Positions 8,540 to 16,959 of a DNA stretch of 64,000 bases are shown piece after piece. This stretch comes from [Flavobacterium] thermophilum. GTDB lineage: Bacteria > Bacillota > Bacilli > Bacillales > Anoxybacillaceae. The position numbers and the translations under genes are program-made. Location of the stretch: contig UGGS01000001.1 in assembly GCA_900450595.1 (NCBI GenBank), positions 1,922,001 through 1,986,000 on the forward strand, in the 5' to 3' direction. Under the pieces are notes generated by a model. That model was not told the DNA's origin, did not search any database, and worked only from the letters and a program-made list of their open reading frames with translations. Within the stretch, counting starts at the first letter, position 1, and every line of letters starts with the position of its first letter.

Positions 8540-9909
8540 CTAAGCAACTGTTTCGCCTTCGCCAGCGCCGCGCGCACTTCGGCAAAACCGGTGCCGCCGG
8601 CGCTGTTGCGGCGGTTGACGGCCGTGCGCGGGTGCAAGGCGTCATAAATGTCTTCTTCAAAAAGCGGCGACGCCTCCTTATACACGTCAAGCGGCAAATC
8701 GGCCAAAAAGACGCCTTTCTCAATGCAAAGCAGCACGAGCTTGCCGACGACCTCATGCGCCTCGCGGAACGGGACGCCTTTCGCGGCCAAGTAATCGGCA
8801 AGCTCGGTCGCGTTTGAAAAGTCTTGTTTCGTCGCCCGCTCCATCACGTCCGTGCGCACGTTCATCGTCTCAATCATACCGGTGAAAATTTTCAGCGACC
8901 CGACGACCGTCTTTACTGTATCAAACATGCCTTCTTTATCTTCTTGCATGTCCTTGTTGTAGGCGAGCGGCAGCCCTTTCATCACCGTGAGAAGCGCCAT
9001 CAAATGGCCGTACACGCGGCCGGTTTTGCCGCGGATGAGCTCGGCCATGTCCGGGTTTTTCTTTTGCGGCATGATGCTGCTGCCGGTCGCAAACGCATCA
9101 TCGAGCTCAATGAACTGAAACTCTTGGCTCGACCAAAGGATGAGCTCTTCAGCGAGCCGCGACAAGTGCATCATGAGCATCGAGCTGTTGCTTAAAAACT
9201 CGATGATGAAATCGCGGTCGCTCACCGCATCCAAGCTGTTTTCGTAAAGATCGGCAAAGCCCAACAGCTCCGCCGTCCGCCGCCGGTCGATCGGAAACGT
9301 CGTTCCGGCGAGCGCCCCGGCGCCGAGCGGCGAGCGGTTAATCCGTTTCAGCGACTCAGAAAAACGTTCATAGTCCCGCTCGAGCATCCAAAAATACGCA
9401 AGCAAATGATGGGCAAACGAAATCGGCTGCGCCCGCTGCAAATGCGTATACCCGGGCATGATCGTGTCGACATGTTTGTCGGCTTGAGCGACAAGCGCCC
9501 GCTGCAGCCCGCGGATGAGACTGAGAATCTCTTCAACGCGCTTGCGCAAGTATAAATGCATATCGGTCGCCACTTGGTCGTTCCGGCTCCGTCCGGTGTG
9601 CAACTTGCCGCCGACCGGGCCGATGTCGTCGATCAACATTTTTTCAATGTTTAAATGAATGTCTTCATACGCGACGGAAAACTCGAGTTCCCCCCGCTTC
9701 GCTTTTTCGAGCAGCCGCAGGAGTCCGCTCTTGATCTTCTCGACATCTTCCGCCGGCAAAATGCCGCACTCTCCAAGCATTGTCACATGGGCAAGGCTGC
9801 CTTCAATGTCTTCTTCCACCAGCTCCTGGTCGAACGGGATCGACGCGCCAAACTCGTCGACCCATTCTTCCGCTGTTTTCGTAAACCGTCCGCCCCAAAG
9901 TTTTTTCAC
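8530..9909 (-). CDS. argH: Argininosuccinate lyase
   Basis: A 459-residue cytoplasmic enzyme of the fumarase/aspartase superfamily. It splits argininosuccinate into arginine and fumarate, the last step of arginine synthesis. The family signature [12 protein letters not shown] is present near residue 275, and the N-terminus [10 protein letters not shown] is family-typical. The start codon is GTG 9909; no alternative start lies between it and the argG stop. The best Shine-Dalgarno (AGGAGG) is about 25 bases upstream, with a small hairpin in between (see separate entry). It is cotranscribed with argG, 42 bp apart. Confidence 0.96.
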   Translation of the reverse strand: MKKLWGGRFTKTAEEWVDEFGASIPFDQELVEEDIEGSLAHVTMLGECGILPAEDVEKIKSGLLRLLEKAKRGELEFSVAYEDIHLNIEKMLIDDIGPVGGKLHTGRSRNDQVATDMHLYLRKRVEEILSLIRGLQRALVAQADKHVDTIMPGYTHLQRAQPISFAHHLLAYFWMLERDYERFSESLKRINRSPLGAGALAGTTFPIDRRRTAELLGFADLYENSLDAVSDRDFIIEFLSNSSMLMMHLSRLAEELILWSSQEFQFIELDDAFATGSSIMPQKKNPDMAELIRGKTGRVYGHLMALLTVMKGLPLAYNKDMQEDKEGMFDTVKTVVGSLKIFTGMIETMNVRTDVMERATKQDFSNATELADYLAAKGVPFREAHEVVGKLVLLCIEKGVFLADLPLDVYKEASPLFEEDIYDALHPRTAVNRRNSAGGTGFAEVRAALAKAKQLLSTP

Positions 9910-9922
9910 GAATCTCGCCGCA

Positions 9923-9940
9923 GAGGAATGCGACTTCCTC
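9923..9940 (-). promoter_or_regulatory. Hairpin between the Shine-Dalgarno and the argH start
   Basis: GAGGAA (minus, 9940-9935) pairs perfectly with TTCCTC (9928-9923) around a six-base loop. The stem takes up part of the AGGAGG Shine-Dalgarno. It could hide that site, or by folding could shorten its otherwise over-long distance to GTG 9909. This is inferred from sequence only. Confidence 0.4.
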
Positions 9941-9951
9941 CTTCCTTTTCC

Positions 9952-11172
9952 TTATTGGCCGGCCGATACCGACGCTTTGTGTTGCTTGTTGACGATGCTG
10001 TTGACTTTCGTCGGCAGACCGTACAGCGAGATGAACCCGACCGCCGCTTGATGGTCAAACTCGTCTTCCGACGTGTACGTCGCCAGCTTTTCATCATAAA
10101 GCGAGAACGGCGATTTGCGCCCTTCGACGATCGCATGGCCTTTAAACAGCTTCACGCGCACGACGCCGGTGACGTTTTTCTGCGTTTCTTTCAAAAACGC
10201 GACAAGCGCGTCTTTGAGCGGCGAAAACCACAGGCCGTTGTAAATGATTTCGGCGATTTTTTGCTCGATGATCGGTTTGAAGTGCGCAACTTCCCGCACC
10301 AATGTCAAGTCTTCGAGCTCTTTATGCGCTTTGATGAGCGTGATCGCCCCCGGGCATTCGTACACTTCGCGCGACTTAATGCCGACAAGGCGGTTTTCGA
10401 CGTGGTCGATGCGGCCGACGCCGTGCTTGCCGGCCAACGCGTTCAGCTCCAAAATCAATTGCGCGAGCGGATACGCCTTGCCGTTTAACGTCACCGGCAC
10501 GCCTTGTTCAAAGCCGATCTCGATGACATCCGGCACATCCGGCGCGTTCTCAAGCGAAGCCGTCAGCTCATACGCCTCTTCCGGCGGAGCCGCCCACGGG
10601 TCTTCCAAAATGCCGCACTCGTTGCTGCGGCCCCACAAGTTTTGGTCGATCGAAAACGGGCTGTCCAGGTCGACCGGAATCGGAATGCCGTGCTGTTTCG
10701 CGTATTCGATTTCTTCCTCGCGCGACCAGCTCCACTCGCGCACCGGGGCGATGACGTCCAAGTCCGGATTGAGCGCGTTGATCGACACTTCAAAGCGCAC
10801 TTGGTCGTTCCCTTTCCCCGTGCAGCCGTGGGCGACCGCCACCGCGCCTTCGAGCTCGGCGATTTCAACGAGTTTTTTCGCGATGAGCGGACGCGACAGC
10901 GCCGAGACGAGCGGATATTTCCCTTCATACAGGGCGTTCGCCTGCAGAGCGATGAGCGCATACTCGTTCGCAAACTCGTCTTTGACGTCGATGACGTACG
11001 ATTTGATCGCGCCGACTTTGAGCGCTTTTTCTTTCACGAAATCGAGGTCTTTTCCTTCCCCAAGGTCCAAGCAGCACGCGATCACATCATACCCGCGCTC
11101 CTGAAGCCATTTGATCGCCACCGATGTATCTAAACCGCCCGAGTAGGCCAACACCAATTTTGGATTTGCCAT
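9952..11172 (-). CDS. argG: Argininosuccinate synthase
   Basis: A 406-residue type I enzyme that joins citrulline and aspartate using ATP. The N-type ATP pyrophosphatase loop AYSGGLDTS is at residues 9-17, and [13 protein letters not shown], a substrate-binding stretch, is near residue 115. The start is ATG 11172 behind AGGAGAGGAG. It is first gene of the argGH operon, behind a promoter surrounded by three ARG boxes. The full argC-type cluster is not in this window. Confidence 0.97.
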   Translation of the reverse strand: MANPKLVLAYSGGLDTSVAIKWLQERGYDVIACCLDLGEGKDLDFVKEKALKVGAIKSYVIDVKDEFANEYALIALQANALYEGKYPLVSALSRPLIAKKLVEIAELEGAVAVAHGCTGKGNDQVRFEVSINALNPDLDVIAPVREWSWSREEEIEYAKQHGIPIPVDLDSPFSIDQNLWGRSNECGILEDPWAAPPEEAYELTASLENAPDVPDVIEIGFEQGVPVTLNGKAYPLAQLILELNALAGKHGVGRIDHVENRLVGIKSREVYECPGAITLIKAHKELEDLTLVREVAHFKPIIEQKIAEIIYNGLWFSPLKDALVAFLKETQKNVTGVVRVKLFKGHAIVEGRKSPFSLYDEKLATYTSEDEFDHQAAVGFISLYGLPTKVNSIVNKQHKASVSAGQ

Positions 11173-11211
11173 GGTCGTTCTCCTCTCCTGTCACATAAAT
11201 ATACTTAAATA

Positions 11212-11225
11212 TAAATAAATATTCA
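11212..11225 (-). promoter_or_regulatory. ARG box 1 (ArgR/AhrC operator) in the argG leader
   Basis: On the minus strand TGAATATTTATTTA matches 12 of 14 positions of the TGAATAATTATTCA arginine-repressor consensus. It lies downstream of the predicted argG transcription start. Confidence 0.6.
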
Positions 11226-11241
11226 AATTGAACACATTATC

Positions 11242-11270
11242 ACTTTATCAGCTTTCCCGTGATTTTTCAA
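11242..11270 (-). promoter_or_regulatory. argGH promoter
   Basis: TTGAAA (minus, 11270-11265) and TAAAGT (11247-11242) are separated by 17 bp. The -35 overlaps the end of ARG box 2, so a bound repressor would block RNA polymerase. A second -10-like GATAAT lies a few bases further on. Confidence 0.55.
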
Positions 11271-11280
11271 TACTTATTCA
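11267..11280 (-). promoter_or_regulatory. ARG box 2, overlapping the argG -35
   Basis: On the minus strand TGAATAAGTATTGA matches 12 of 14 consensus positions and keeps most of the palindrome. It shares four bases with the TTGAAA -35 hexamer. Confidence 0.7.
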
Positions 11281-11286
11281 ATAAAA

Positions 11287-11300
11287 AGAATAAAAATTCC
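11287..11300. promoter_or_regulatory. ARG box 3, between argG and the divergent 111-residue gene
   Basis: AGAATAAAAATTCC is close to the TGAATAAAAATTCA operator known from Geobacillus argC. Its centre is 20 bp from that of box 2, so both would face the same side of the helix. It also sits 25 bp upstream of the -10 of the divergent gene. Confidence 0.6.
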
Positions 11301-11324
11301 TCACCGATATGCGGAAATGTTTCG

Positions 11325-11330
11325 TATAAT
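11325..11330 (+). promoter_or_regulatory. -10 element for the 111-residue gene
   Basis: A perfect TATAAT lies 22 bp before the start codon. No good -35 is visible, and the -35 position abuts ARG box 3. Confidence 0.5.
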
Positions 11331-11352
11331 AGAAATAAAGGAGGCGGCAAGA

Positions 11353-11688
11353 ATGAACGGCATCTTCATCGAAGACAAACGGCTCGGCATCCGCGTGCCG
11401 CATCTGGACAAGCCTTGGGAGGACTACAGCCCAAACGAACAAGAGGCGATTTTACTGGAATGGGAAACGATCCGCGGCTTGATCCCCGACCGCATCGCCG
11501 AACTGGAGCGGGAAATCAACGAAAAACAAGACGCGCTCGGCCAAGAAGCGGATTTTGCGCGCTCGTGCCAGCTCAATGCTGACATCGCCGAGCTCGCTTC
11601 GATCGTGAATGATTTATGGATTTGGTATCGGGTCAGTCCCCATGTTTCCTTTGAAAAGGAAGCGGCGGTAAAACGCAAAATACGCTGA
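11353..11688 (+). CDS. Hypothetical protein (111 residues)
   Basis: I do not recognise a family. The protein is soluble and rich in Glu, Ile and Leu. Residues about 10-25 include GIRVPHLDKPWEDYS; two amphipathic, probably coiled-coil helices follow (IPDRIAELEREINEKQDAL and a later segment with SCQLNADIAELASI), then an aromatic-rich tail (DLWIWYRVSPH). The start is ATG 11353 after AAAGGAGG; twelve further upstream codons in frame contain the promoter and Shine-Dalgarno and are excluded. It is divergent from argG and shares its ARG-box region, so arginine control is possible but unproven. Confidence 0.75.
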   Translation: MNGIFIEDKRLGIRVPHLDKPWEDYSPNEQEAILLEWETIRGLIPDRIAELEREINEKQDALGQEADFARSCQLNADIAELASIVNDLWIWYRVSPHVSFEKEAAVKRKIR

Positions 11689-11767
11689 CGAAACCGGCCG
11701 TCTCTTTTTTCTACGGCCATGTCGCCCCCGCCGCCCTTGCCGCGGCTTTCGCGACCACCTCCTTTCG

Positions 11768-12301
11768 TCAAAGCGTCTTTCGCTGCTTCTCCCTATCCTT
11801 CCGAATCTCTCTCACCACATGCCCCAACTCCGGCAAAATGAGCTTCGTCATCGCGAGGCGCACAGCGCCGGTGGAGCCGGGAGTGCAAAAGACGGCGGTG
11901 TCCATCGCCACGCCGGCGACGGCGCGCGACAGCATGGCGGCCGGGCCGATGTCTTCGGTGTAGCTTAGGAAGCGGAACAGCTCGCCAAAGCCGACGAGTT
12001 CTTTCTCAAGCAGCGCACCGACCGTTTCGATCGTCACGTCGCGCTTGGCGATGCCGGTGCCGCCGTTCGTGAGCACCGCATCAACATCAAGGCGGCGGCA
12101 GCCGTCAAGCACTGCCTCGCGAATGGCGTCCGCTTCGTCTTTGACGATCTCATAGCCGACGACCTCATGCCCGGCTTCCGTGAGCAGCTCGATCATCAGC
12201 CGGCCGCTTTGGTCGGTTTCCTCCGTTCTCGTGTCGCTGACGGTGATGACTTTGCAGCGGACGGTTTGGGGAGCTTCTTGTTTATGGGCAGCTGTGCTCA
12301 T
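11768..12301 (-). CDS. moaB: Molybdenum cofactor biosynthesis protein MoaB
   Basis: A 177-residue MoaB/Mog-type protein that binds molybdopterin and adenylylates it before metal insertion. The family motif TNGGTGIAKRDVTIE lies near residue 78, and the STGAVRLAM segment of the fold is further on. The chosen ATG (MSTAAHKQ) is 9 bases after AAAGGAG; an in-frame ATG seven codons upstream overlaps that Shine-Dalgarno. No other molybdenum cofactor gene lies in the window. The order argGH-moaB-ackA is the same in B. subtilis. Confidence 0.9.
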   Translation of the reverse strand: MSTAAHKQEAPQTVRCKVITVSDTRTEETDQSGRLMIELLTEAGHEVVGYEIVKDEADAIREAVLDGCRRLDVDAVLTNGGTGIAKRDVTIETVGALLEKELVGFGELFRFLSYTEDIGPAAMLSRAVAGVAMDTAVFCTPGSTGAVRLAMTKLILPELGHVVREIRKDREKQRKTL

Positions 12302-12477
12302 TCCCTCATCTCCTTTTGTCATTGTGTTGTTGGCTATAGTATAGCAAAAATTACCCAACTCTTGCCCGGCTGCTTCTCGCTGGCGAAACGAAAGGAAAAG
12401 ACCCCATCGTGAAATCAATGTCTTCCTCTCCGTCCGGAGTTGTTGAAACAAGAATCAAGCGCACCAAAGCGGCAAAA

Positions 12478-12512
12478 CAAAAAAATGGCTGCCCCGTTTG
12501 TTTGGGGCAGCC
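12478..12512 (-). terminator. Terminator after ackA
   Basis: A 9-bp GC-rich stem GGCTGCCCC/GGGGCAGCC (12487-12495 / 12504-12512) is followed on the minus strand by ATTTTTTTG. Confidence 0.85.
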
Positions 12513-12557
12513 GTTTTGGCCAAAATGGCTGCAACGATTCTTTTTATTACAATCCGC

Positions 12558-13748
12558 TTACAAATTCGCCAGCCGCATGACATCACGGGCGATCATGACC
12601 TCTTCGTTCGTCGGGATGACGAGCACTTTGACCGGCGAGTGCGGGTAGCTGATGAACGCTTCTTTGCCACGCACTTTGTTTAACACCGGATCCCAGTAGA
12701 CGCCCATGAACTCAAGGCCGCGCAGCACTTTGGCGCGCACGACATCGCTGTTTTCGCCGATGCCGGCGGTGAAAATGATGGCGTCGACGCCGCACATGCG
12801 CGCCGCATACGAGCCGATGTATTTATGAATGCGGTTCGCAAACACTTCCAGCGCAAGTTCCGCGCGCTCATTTCCTTCGGCGGCCGCTTTTTCCAAGTCG
12901 CGCAAGTCGCTCGAGATGCCGGAGATGCCGAGCATGCCGCTCTTTTTATTCAGCACTTCAATCACTTCATCAGCGGTCATTCCTGTTTTTTCCATAATGT
13001 ATGGGATAAGCGCCGGGTCGATGTTGCCAGAGCGCGTCCCCATCGCGACGCCCGCTAATGGCGTAAAGCCCATCGACGTGTCGATCGATTTGCCGCCTTC
13101 GACCGCCGCGATGCTCGCCCCGTTGCCTAAATGGCACGAGATGAGGCGCAGCTGCTCGATCGGCCGGCCGAGAAGCTCCGCCGCCCGCTGGGTGACGTAT
13201 TTGTGCGACGTGCCATGGAAGCCGTACTTGCGAATGCCGAATTTCGTGTAATACTCATACGGCAAGCTGTACAAAAACGACTGTTCCGGCATCGTTTGGT
13301 GAAACGCCGTATCAAAAACGGCGACGGCCGGCACGTTCGGCAGCACTTCCTGAAACGCGCGGATGCCGACGAGGTTGGCCGGGTTATGAAGCGGAGCGAG
13401 CTCGGACACTTCTTCGATTTGTTTTATCACCTCATCGGTGATCAACACCGAATCGCTGAACTTCTCCCCGCCGTGGACGACGCGGTGGCCGATGCCGTCA
13501 ATTTCGTCAAATGACCGGATGATGCCATAGCGAATCAGTTTGTCAAGCAGCAGTTTCACCGCCACGGCATGGTTCGGGATGGAAGTGACTTCCCGCTGTT
13601 TCTCCCCGTTCACGACGATCGTAAAAATCGCGTCGTCAAAGCCGATCCGCTCGACGACTCCTTTCGTTAACACCGTTTCCGCCGGCATGTCAAACAATTG
13701 GAATTTCAACGAAGAACTTCCCGCATTAATGGCTAACACTTTTGCCAT
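12558..13748 (-). CDS. ackA: Acetate kinase
   Basis: A 396-residue ASKHA-fold enzyme that interconverts acetate + ATP and acetyl phosphate + ADP in overflow metabolism. The N-terminal signature is [13 protein letters not shown] (7-19); the phosphate-binding and catalytic region [20 protein letters not shown] lies in the middle, and a second family signature is GHRVVHGG. The start is ATG 13748 with AAAGGAG about 11 bases upstream. It has its own promoter with an upstream cre-like site, the arrangement by which CcpA activates ackA in B. subtilis; CcpA is encoded at 37.9-38.9 kb. Confidence 0.97.
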   Translation of the reverse strand: MAKVLAINAGSSSLKFQLFDMPAETVLTKGVVERIGFDDAIFTIVVNGEKQREVTSIPNHAVAVKLLLDKLIRYGIIRSFDEIDGIGHRVVHGGEKFSDSVLITDEVIKQIEEVSELAPLHNPANLVGIRAFQEVLPNVPAVAVFDTAFHQTMPEQSFLYSLPYEYYTKFGIRKYGFHGTSHKYVTQRAAELLGRPIEQLRLISCHLGNGASIAAVEGGKSIDTSMGFTPLAGVAMGTRSGNIDPALIPYIMEKTGMTADEVIEVLNKKSGMLGISGISSDLRDLEKAAAEGNERAELALEVFANRIHKYIGSYAARMCGVDAIIFTAGIGENSDVVRAKVLRGLEFMGVYWDPVLNKVRGKEAFISYPHSPVKVLVIPTNEEVMIARDVMRLANL

Positions 13749-13833
13749 CGAACATACAGCTCCTTTTTGCCAAAATCCGTTCGCACTTACGGTTAGTGTG
13801 CGCGATTGGGCGCTGTTTCACTATGCCTTTTTC

Positions 13834-13862
13834 ATTGTATGCCTCCCTTTTCTTCCTTTCAA
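13834..13862 (-). promoter_or_regulatory. ackA promoter
   Basis: TTGAAA (minus, 13862-13857) and TACAAT (13839-13834) are spaced by exactly 17 bp. The predicted start is near 13827, giving a leader of about 80 bases. Confidence 0.75.
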
Positions 13863-13876
13863 GCGGCGCTTTCTTT

Positions 13877-13890
13877 CGTAATCGGTTGCA
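13877..13890 (-). promoter_or_regulatory. cre-like CcpA site upstream of ackA
   Basis: On the minus strand TGCAACCGATTACG matches about 12 of 14 positions of the degenerate cre pattern TGNAARCGNWWWCA. Its centre is about 56 bp upstream of the predicted start, the position where CcpA activates ackA in B. subtilis. Confidence 0.6.
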
Positions 13891-13908
13891 AGGAAATGTT
13901 TTTATGTT

Positions 13909-13947
13909 GTGAAAATAAAAACAGCCTCCAAGCAGGTTGGAGACTGT
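13909..13947 (-). terminator. Terminator after ytxK
   Basis: An 11-bp stem ACAGCCTCCAA/TTGGAGACTGT (one G-U pair in RNA), loop GCAGG, is followed on the minus strand by TTTTATTTTC. It starts at the ytxK stop codon. Confidence 0.8.
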
Positions 13948-14936
13948 CAGCGCCCTTTTTCGCCGGCGATCCAGGCATCGATTTTCGCCATCATCGCCTG
14001 CATGGCCGTCTTGTTGGAAAAGCGCGGCAGTTCGGCGAGCAGCACTTGTTTCGGCGCTTTCGCCATCGGGCCTTTCTTTTGCAAAATGAATATGCTTTTC
14101 GCCGCCTGCTCGTGTTTAAACATGGACAGCGGCAACTGCAACAAGCCTTGGACGATGGCGGTTTCTTTTAAAAATTCATTCAGCTGTTCCGCCTGAGGGC
14201 TGGAAAACAGCGTGTTCGGAATGAGGAAAAACAAATAGCCGCCGTCTTTTGTATAGCGCAAGCTTTGCTCGATCAACAAATGATGCGCATACGACCGCCC
14301 TTCTTTCGCTTTTAACGCAAAGCGGCTGGCATTGGCGTCATCCGGGTAGTAGCCGACCGGCAAATCGCAGACAACGACATCGGCCGGTTCGACGAACAAA
14401 GGGCGCAGGCTGTCCTGGTTAAACAGCTGCACCGGGTGCTGCTGCAAGTTGGCGTTGACATACGCGAGTTTGACGAGCAGATCGTCAACGTCGGCGCCGT
14501 AGCTTTTCGCCTGCCGGCCGCCGAGCCCGTTTAACACGGCTGTAAGCAAATTGGCCGTGCCGACGGCCGGGTCCAGAATCGTTAGCGCCAAATGCGGGCG
14601 CGTGAACTGCCGGACGAGGTAGGCCAAAAACACACTGACCGCATCCGGCGTCATTTGGTGGTTCGGCTGGACGTGCTGGCGCATCCCTTTTAAGACGGCA
14701 AGCTGAAACGCCTTGCGGATGTGCTCGTTCTGAAACTGTTCGAGCCCCAATTCGCGATATTGCTTTTTCAACCGTTTCGCGTTCAGCTCGCTCACCTCAT
14801 CTTGCAGCACGTCGCCGTGAAACAAATTTTCCCCTGTTTCCGCGACAGCTTCCAAATACGTGCATTGCAGCTCCTCCTGCAAAATGCGGGCCGTTTCATC
14901 CAAGACGGCAAACAGCCGTTCAACGGGTGTCATCAT
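13947..14936 (-). CDS. ytxK: Class I SAM-dependent methyltransferase YtxK
   Basis: A 329-residue protein, the same length as B. subtilis YtxK, related to N6-adenine DNA methylases. An N-terminal helical region covers about 1-105; the SAM-binding motif LDPAVGTANLLTAVL lies near residue 130. At the place of the usual catalytic (D/N/S)PP(Y/F) motif it reads CDLPVGYYPDD, a deviant form, so the substrate may not be DNA adenine. The start is the first of two adjacent ATGs, 8 bases after AAAGGGGG. No restriction partner is nearby. Confidence 0.85.
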   Translation of the reverse strand: MMTPVERLFAVLDETARILQEELQCTYLEAVAETGENLFHGDVLQDEVSELNAKRLKKQYRELGLEQFQNEHIRKAFQLAVLKGMRQHVQPNHQMTPDAVSVFLAYLVRQFTRPHLALTILDPAVGTANLLTAVLNGLGGRQAKSYGADVDDLLVKLAYVNANLQQHPVQLFNQDSLRPLFVEPADVVVCDLPVGYYPDDANASRFALKAKEGRSYAHHLLIEQSLRYTKDGGYLFFLIPNTLFSSPQAEQLNEFLKETAIVQGLLQLPLSMFKHEQAAKSIFILQKKGPMAKAPKQVLLAELPRFSNKTAMQAMMAKIDAWIAGEKGR

Positions 14937-15006
14937 GCGTGCGTCCCCCTTTCTGCCCATGTCCCTTCTATTGTACGTCCGTCCGCCCCGCAAGGCAAAC
15001 AGCGGC

Positions 15007-15040
15007 CAAAACGAAACGGCCCCGAACGGATCGGAGCCGT
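15007..15040 (-). terminator. Terminator after tpx
   Basis: A 10-bp stem ACGGCCCCGA/TCGGAGCCGT (one wobble), five-base loop, is followed on the minus strand by TTCGTTTTGG. Confidence 0.7.
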
Positions 15041-15045
15041 TTTCC

Positions 15046-15546
15046 TTATTTCGCCGCTTTCGCCGCTTCAATCGCCGCTTCGTAGTTCGGATGGTTCGTC
15101 ACTTCCGGCACGTATTCGACGTATGTAACCGTGTCGTTGCTATCGATGACAAACACGGCGCGGGCAAGCAGGCGAAGTTCTTTGATCAGGACGCCGTACG
15201 CTTGTCCAAATGAGACGTCGCGATGGTCGGACAACACTTCAACGTTTTCGATGCCGGCGGCGCCGCACCACCGTTTTTGCGCAAACGGCAAATCGACGCT
15301 GATCGTCAACACTTTCACGTTGTCAAGCTTCGCCGCTTCCTCGTTAAACCGGCGCGTCTGCGCGTCACAAACGCCGGTGTCAAGCGACGGCACGACGCTG
15401 ATGAGGCGGACATGCCCCTTCGTATCGGCGAGCGTCACTTCCTGCAAATTTTGGTTCAACACGGTGAAGTCCGGCGCTTTGTCGCCGACTTTCACTTCGT
15501 TGCCGACGAGCGTGACCGGATTGCCTTTAAACGTCACTTGAGCCAT
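15046..15546 (-). CDS. tpx: Thiol peroxidase (atypical 2-Cys peroxiredoxin)
   Basis: A 166-residue Tpx-family peroxiredoxin that reduces hydrogen peroxide and organic peroxides using thioredoxin. The peroxidatic Cys60 is in [12 protein letters not shown] and the resolving Cys94 in QKRWCGAAG, giving the expected intramolecular disulfide. The start is ATG 15546 behind AAGGGGGAG. It has its own promoter and terminator, so it is monocistronic. The family is cytoplasmic. Confidence 0.96.
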   Translation of the reverse strand: MAQVTFKGNPVTLVGNEVKVGDKAPDFTVLNQNLQEVTLADTKGHVRLISVVPSLDTGVCDAQTRRFNEEAAKLDNVKVLTISVDLPFAQKRWCGAAGIENVEVLSDHRDVSFGQAYGVLIKELRLLARAVFVIDSNDTVTYVEYVPEVTNHPNYEAAIEAAKAAK

Positions 15547-15583
15547 GGCTTCTCCCCCTTAGGAAAAAATATGTACCATCTCC

Positions 15584-15612
15584 ATAGTAAAACGAAAAGG
15601 CGGCGTTTGCAA
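15584..15612 (-). promoter_or_regulatory. tpx promoter
   Basis: TTGCAA (minus, 15612-15607) and TACTAT (15589-15584) are spaced 17 bp apart, about 40 bp before the start codon. The sequence does not show whether a stress regulator also acts here. Confidence 0.55.
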
Positions 15613-15697
15613 TCGTTTTACTCGCCGCATCGCCCCTTTCGCCTGTGGCCCGCCAAAACAAAGCGCTGGACGAAACCCGATCCAGCGCCAAGCCCGG

Positions 15698-16159
15698 CTA
15701 AATGTCAAAATCGTTCGCGGTGGAAGACGAGCCCTCTTTTTTGTTTTTCTTCAACATCGCCTGGATTTTTTCGATGGCTTGTGGGGCGACATCGAGAATT
15801 TTTTCGTATAAATGCGTGCTTTCATCCAGATGGAGAAGTTTGACACCCGATGAGTTGACGACGAGAAACGCGATCGGGGTGATCGACACGCCGCCGCCGC
15901 TGCCGCCGCCAAACGGGTGCCCGTTCCCCTGTTGCTGCCCGTTTTGCCCGTTCGTTTGCGCCCCTTGGCCGTTTGTCTGGCCGTCAAGCATAAATTCGCT
16001 GCCGCCGGCCGCAAACCCGAACCCGACCTTCGACACCGTTAAAATGACGCTGCCATCCGGCGTCTCGACCGGATCGCCGATAATCGTGTTGACGTCGATC
16101 ATTTGTTTTAAATTTTCCATCGCGGTTGTCATAAGCCCTTGGATCGGATGGTTCGTCAT
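15698..16159 (-). CDS. ytfJ: GerW-family spore protein YtfJ
   Basis: A 153-residue protein (B. subtilis YtfJ 151). It begins MTNHPIQGLMTTAMENLKQM, followed by the conserved DVNTIIGDPVETPDGSVI, a low-complexity Gly/Gln/Asn segment (about 65-90), and the ITPIAFLVV strand. The family is found only in spore formers; it is made in the forespore in B. subtilis, and GerW relatives are linked to germination or spore structure. Three ATGs are consecutive; the last is 7 bases after AGGAGG and is chosen, while the first would leave only one base. Directly downstream of ytfI. Confidence 0.88.
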   Translation of the reverse strand: MTNHPIQGLMTTAMENLKQMIDVNTIIGDPVETPDGSVILTVSKVGFGFAAGGSEFMLDGQTNGQGAQTNGQNGQQQGNGHPFGGGSGGGVSITPIAFLVVNSSGVKLLHLDESTHLYEKILDVAPQAIEKIQAMLKKNKKEGSSSTANDFDI

Positions 16160-16170
16160 CATCATTCCTC

Positions 16171-16860
16171 CTAATAGCCTTCATTTGCCTGTCGCGCAGC
16201 GGAAAGGCTGCGCTTTGGCGGACGCCGCCTGCGCCAATGTTTGATGACGCGCAATCCTGCTACCATAGCATGCCCGATTCGGAAATGAAACATACATAAA
16301 AACGACGTTTCCGAGACGGCTCGGTCGTACACGGGAACGATCGCAATCACCGGGGTCGTTTTCATGTTCATGTACCGGCTCGCCGCTCCGATAATAGCGT
16401 ATTTCAACGACCAGCCAAGCCCGACGAGCAGCCCGGTCGATGCCGCATCACCCGTTCCGATGTTTGTCTTCCATTCCCATTTGGTAATCGTCACATGGCG
16501 ACAAAATTGTTTCATAATTTCATGAAAATCGATGACGTACTCCAAAAACTGTTTTGCTTCGCGAAAAAAGTCGGCGATTTTTTTCGGCGTCCATTTTCCT
16601 TTCTTTTCTTCCTTGCCGCGCGTCTCCCCCATCCCTTTTTTGTGGATGAACGCCACCCCGGGCGCTTCCGATTCGGTTTCCAGCTTGATGAGCGGAATGT
16701 GAATCGTGTAGCGGATGAGGCCAAACAGCGTGCGCACCACAATTTTGTATTCATCATCGTCCTGCCGATGGCGAAACACAACCGTCACGGAAAGTTTCAT
16801 GAAGGCGGCAAGAAGGAACAACACCATAACGGCTATGGCGACTATGATTACGACTTTCAA
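16171..16860 (-). CDS. ytfI: DUF2953 sporulation-linked membrane protein YtfI
   Basis: A 229-residue DUF2953 protein. One N-terminal membrane segment (residues about 2-20, VVIIVAIAVMVLFLLAAF) is followed by a soluble domain. The domain has a charged middle (EEKKGKWTPKKIADFFREAK) and a C-terminal half with GTGDAASTGLLVGLGWSLKY and a final Arg/Lys-rich tail. The start is TTG, 7 bases after GGGAGG. It pairs with ytfJ, whose start is only 11 bp past the ytfI stop. The molecular function is unknown. Confidence 0.82.
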   Translation of the reverse strand: MKVVIIVAIAVMVLFLLAAFMKLSVTVVFRHRQDDDEYKIVVRTLFGLIRYTIHIPLIKLETESEAPGVAFIHKKGMGETRGKEEKKGKWTPKKIADFFREAKQFLEYVIDFHEIMKQFCRHVTITKWEWKTNIGTGDAASTGLLVGLGWSLKYAIIGAASRYMNMKTTPVIAIVPVYDRAVSETSFLCMFHFRIGHAMVAGLRVIKHWRRRRPPKRSLSAARQANEGY

Positions 16861-16900
16861 GGCCCGTCCTCCCTTTCACCATATCATTGTCGCCATATGG

Positions 16901-16929
16901 AAAAAAAATAAACCTGCCGCATGGCAGGT
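16901..16929 (-). terminator. Terminator after yteJ
   Basis: A stem ACCTGCC/GGCAGGT (16912-16918 / 16923-16929) with loop GCAT is followed on the minus strand by TTATTTTTTTT. Confidence 0.85.
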
Positions 16930-16959
16930 GAACAACGCCGTTTGCCCCGCAAAAGCCGG

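Noticed and set aside
13854..13868. Second cre candidate (GAAAGCGCCGCTT) next to the ackA -35
   Set aside because: Only one half matches and the two halves are mis-spaced; the site at 13877-13890 is the better candidate.
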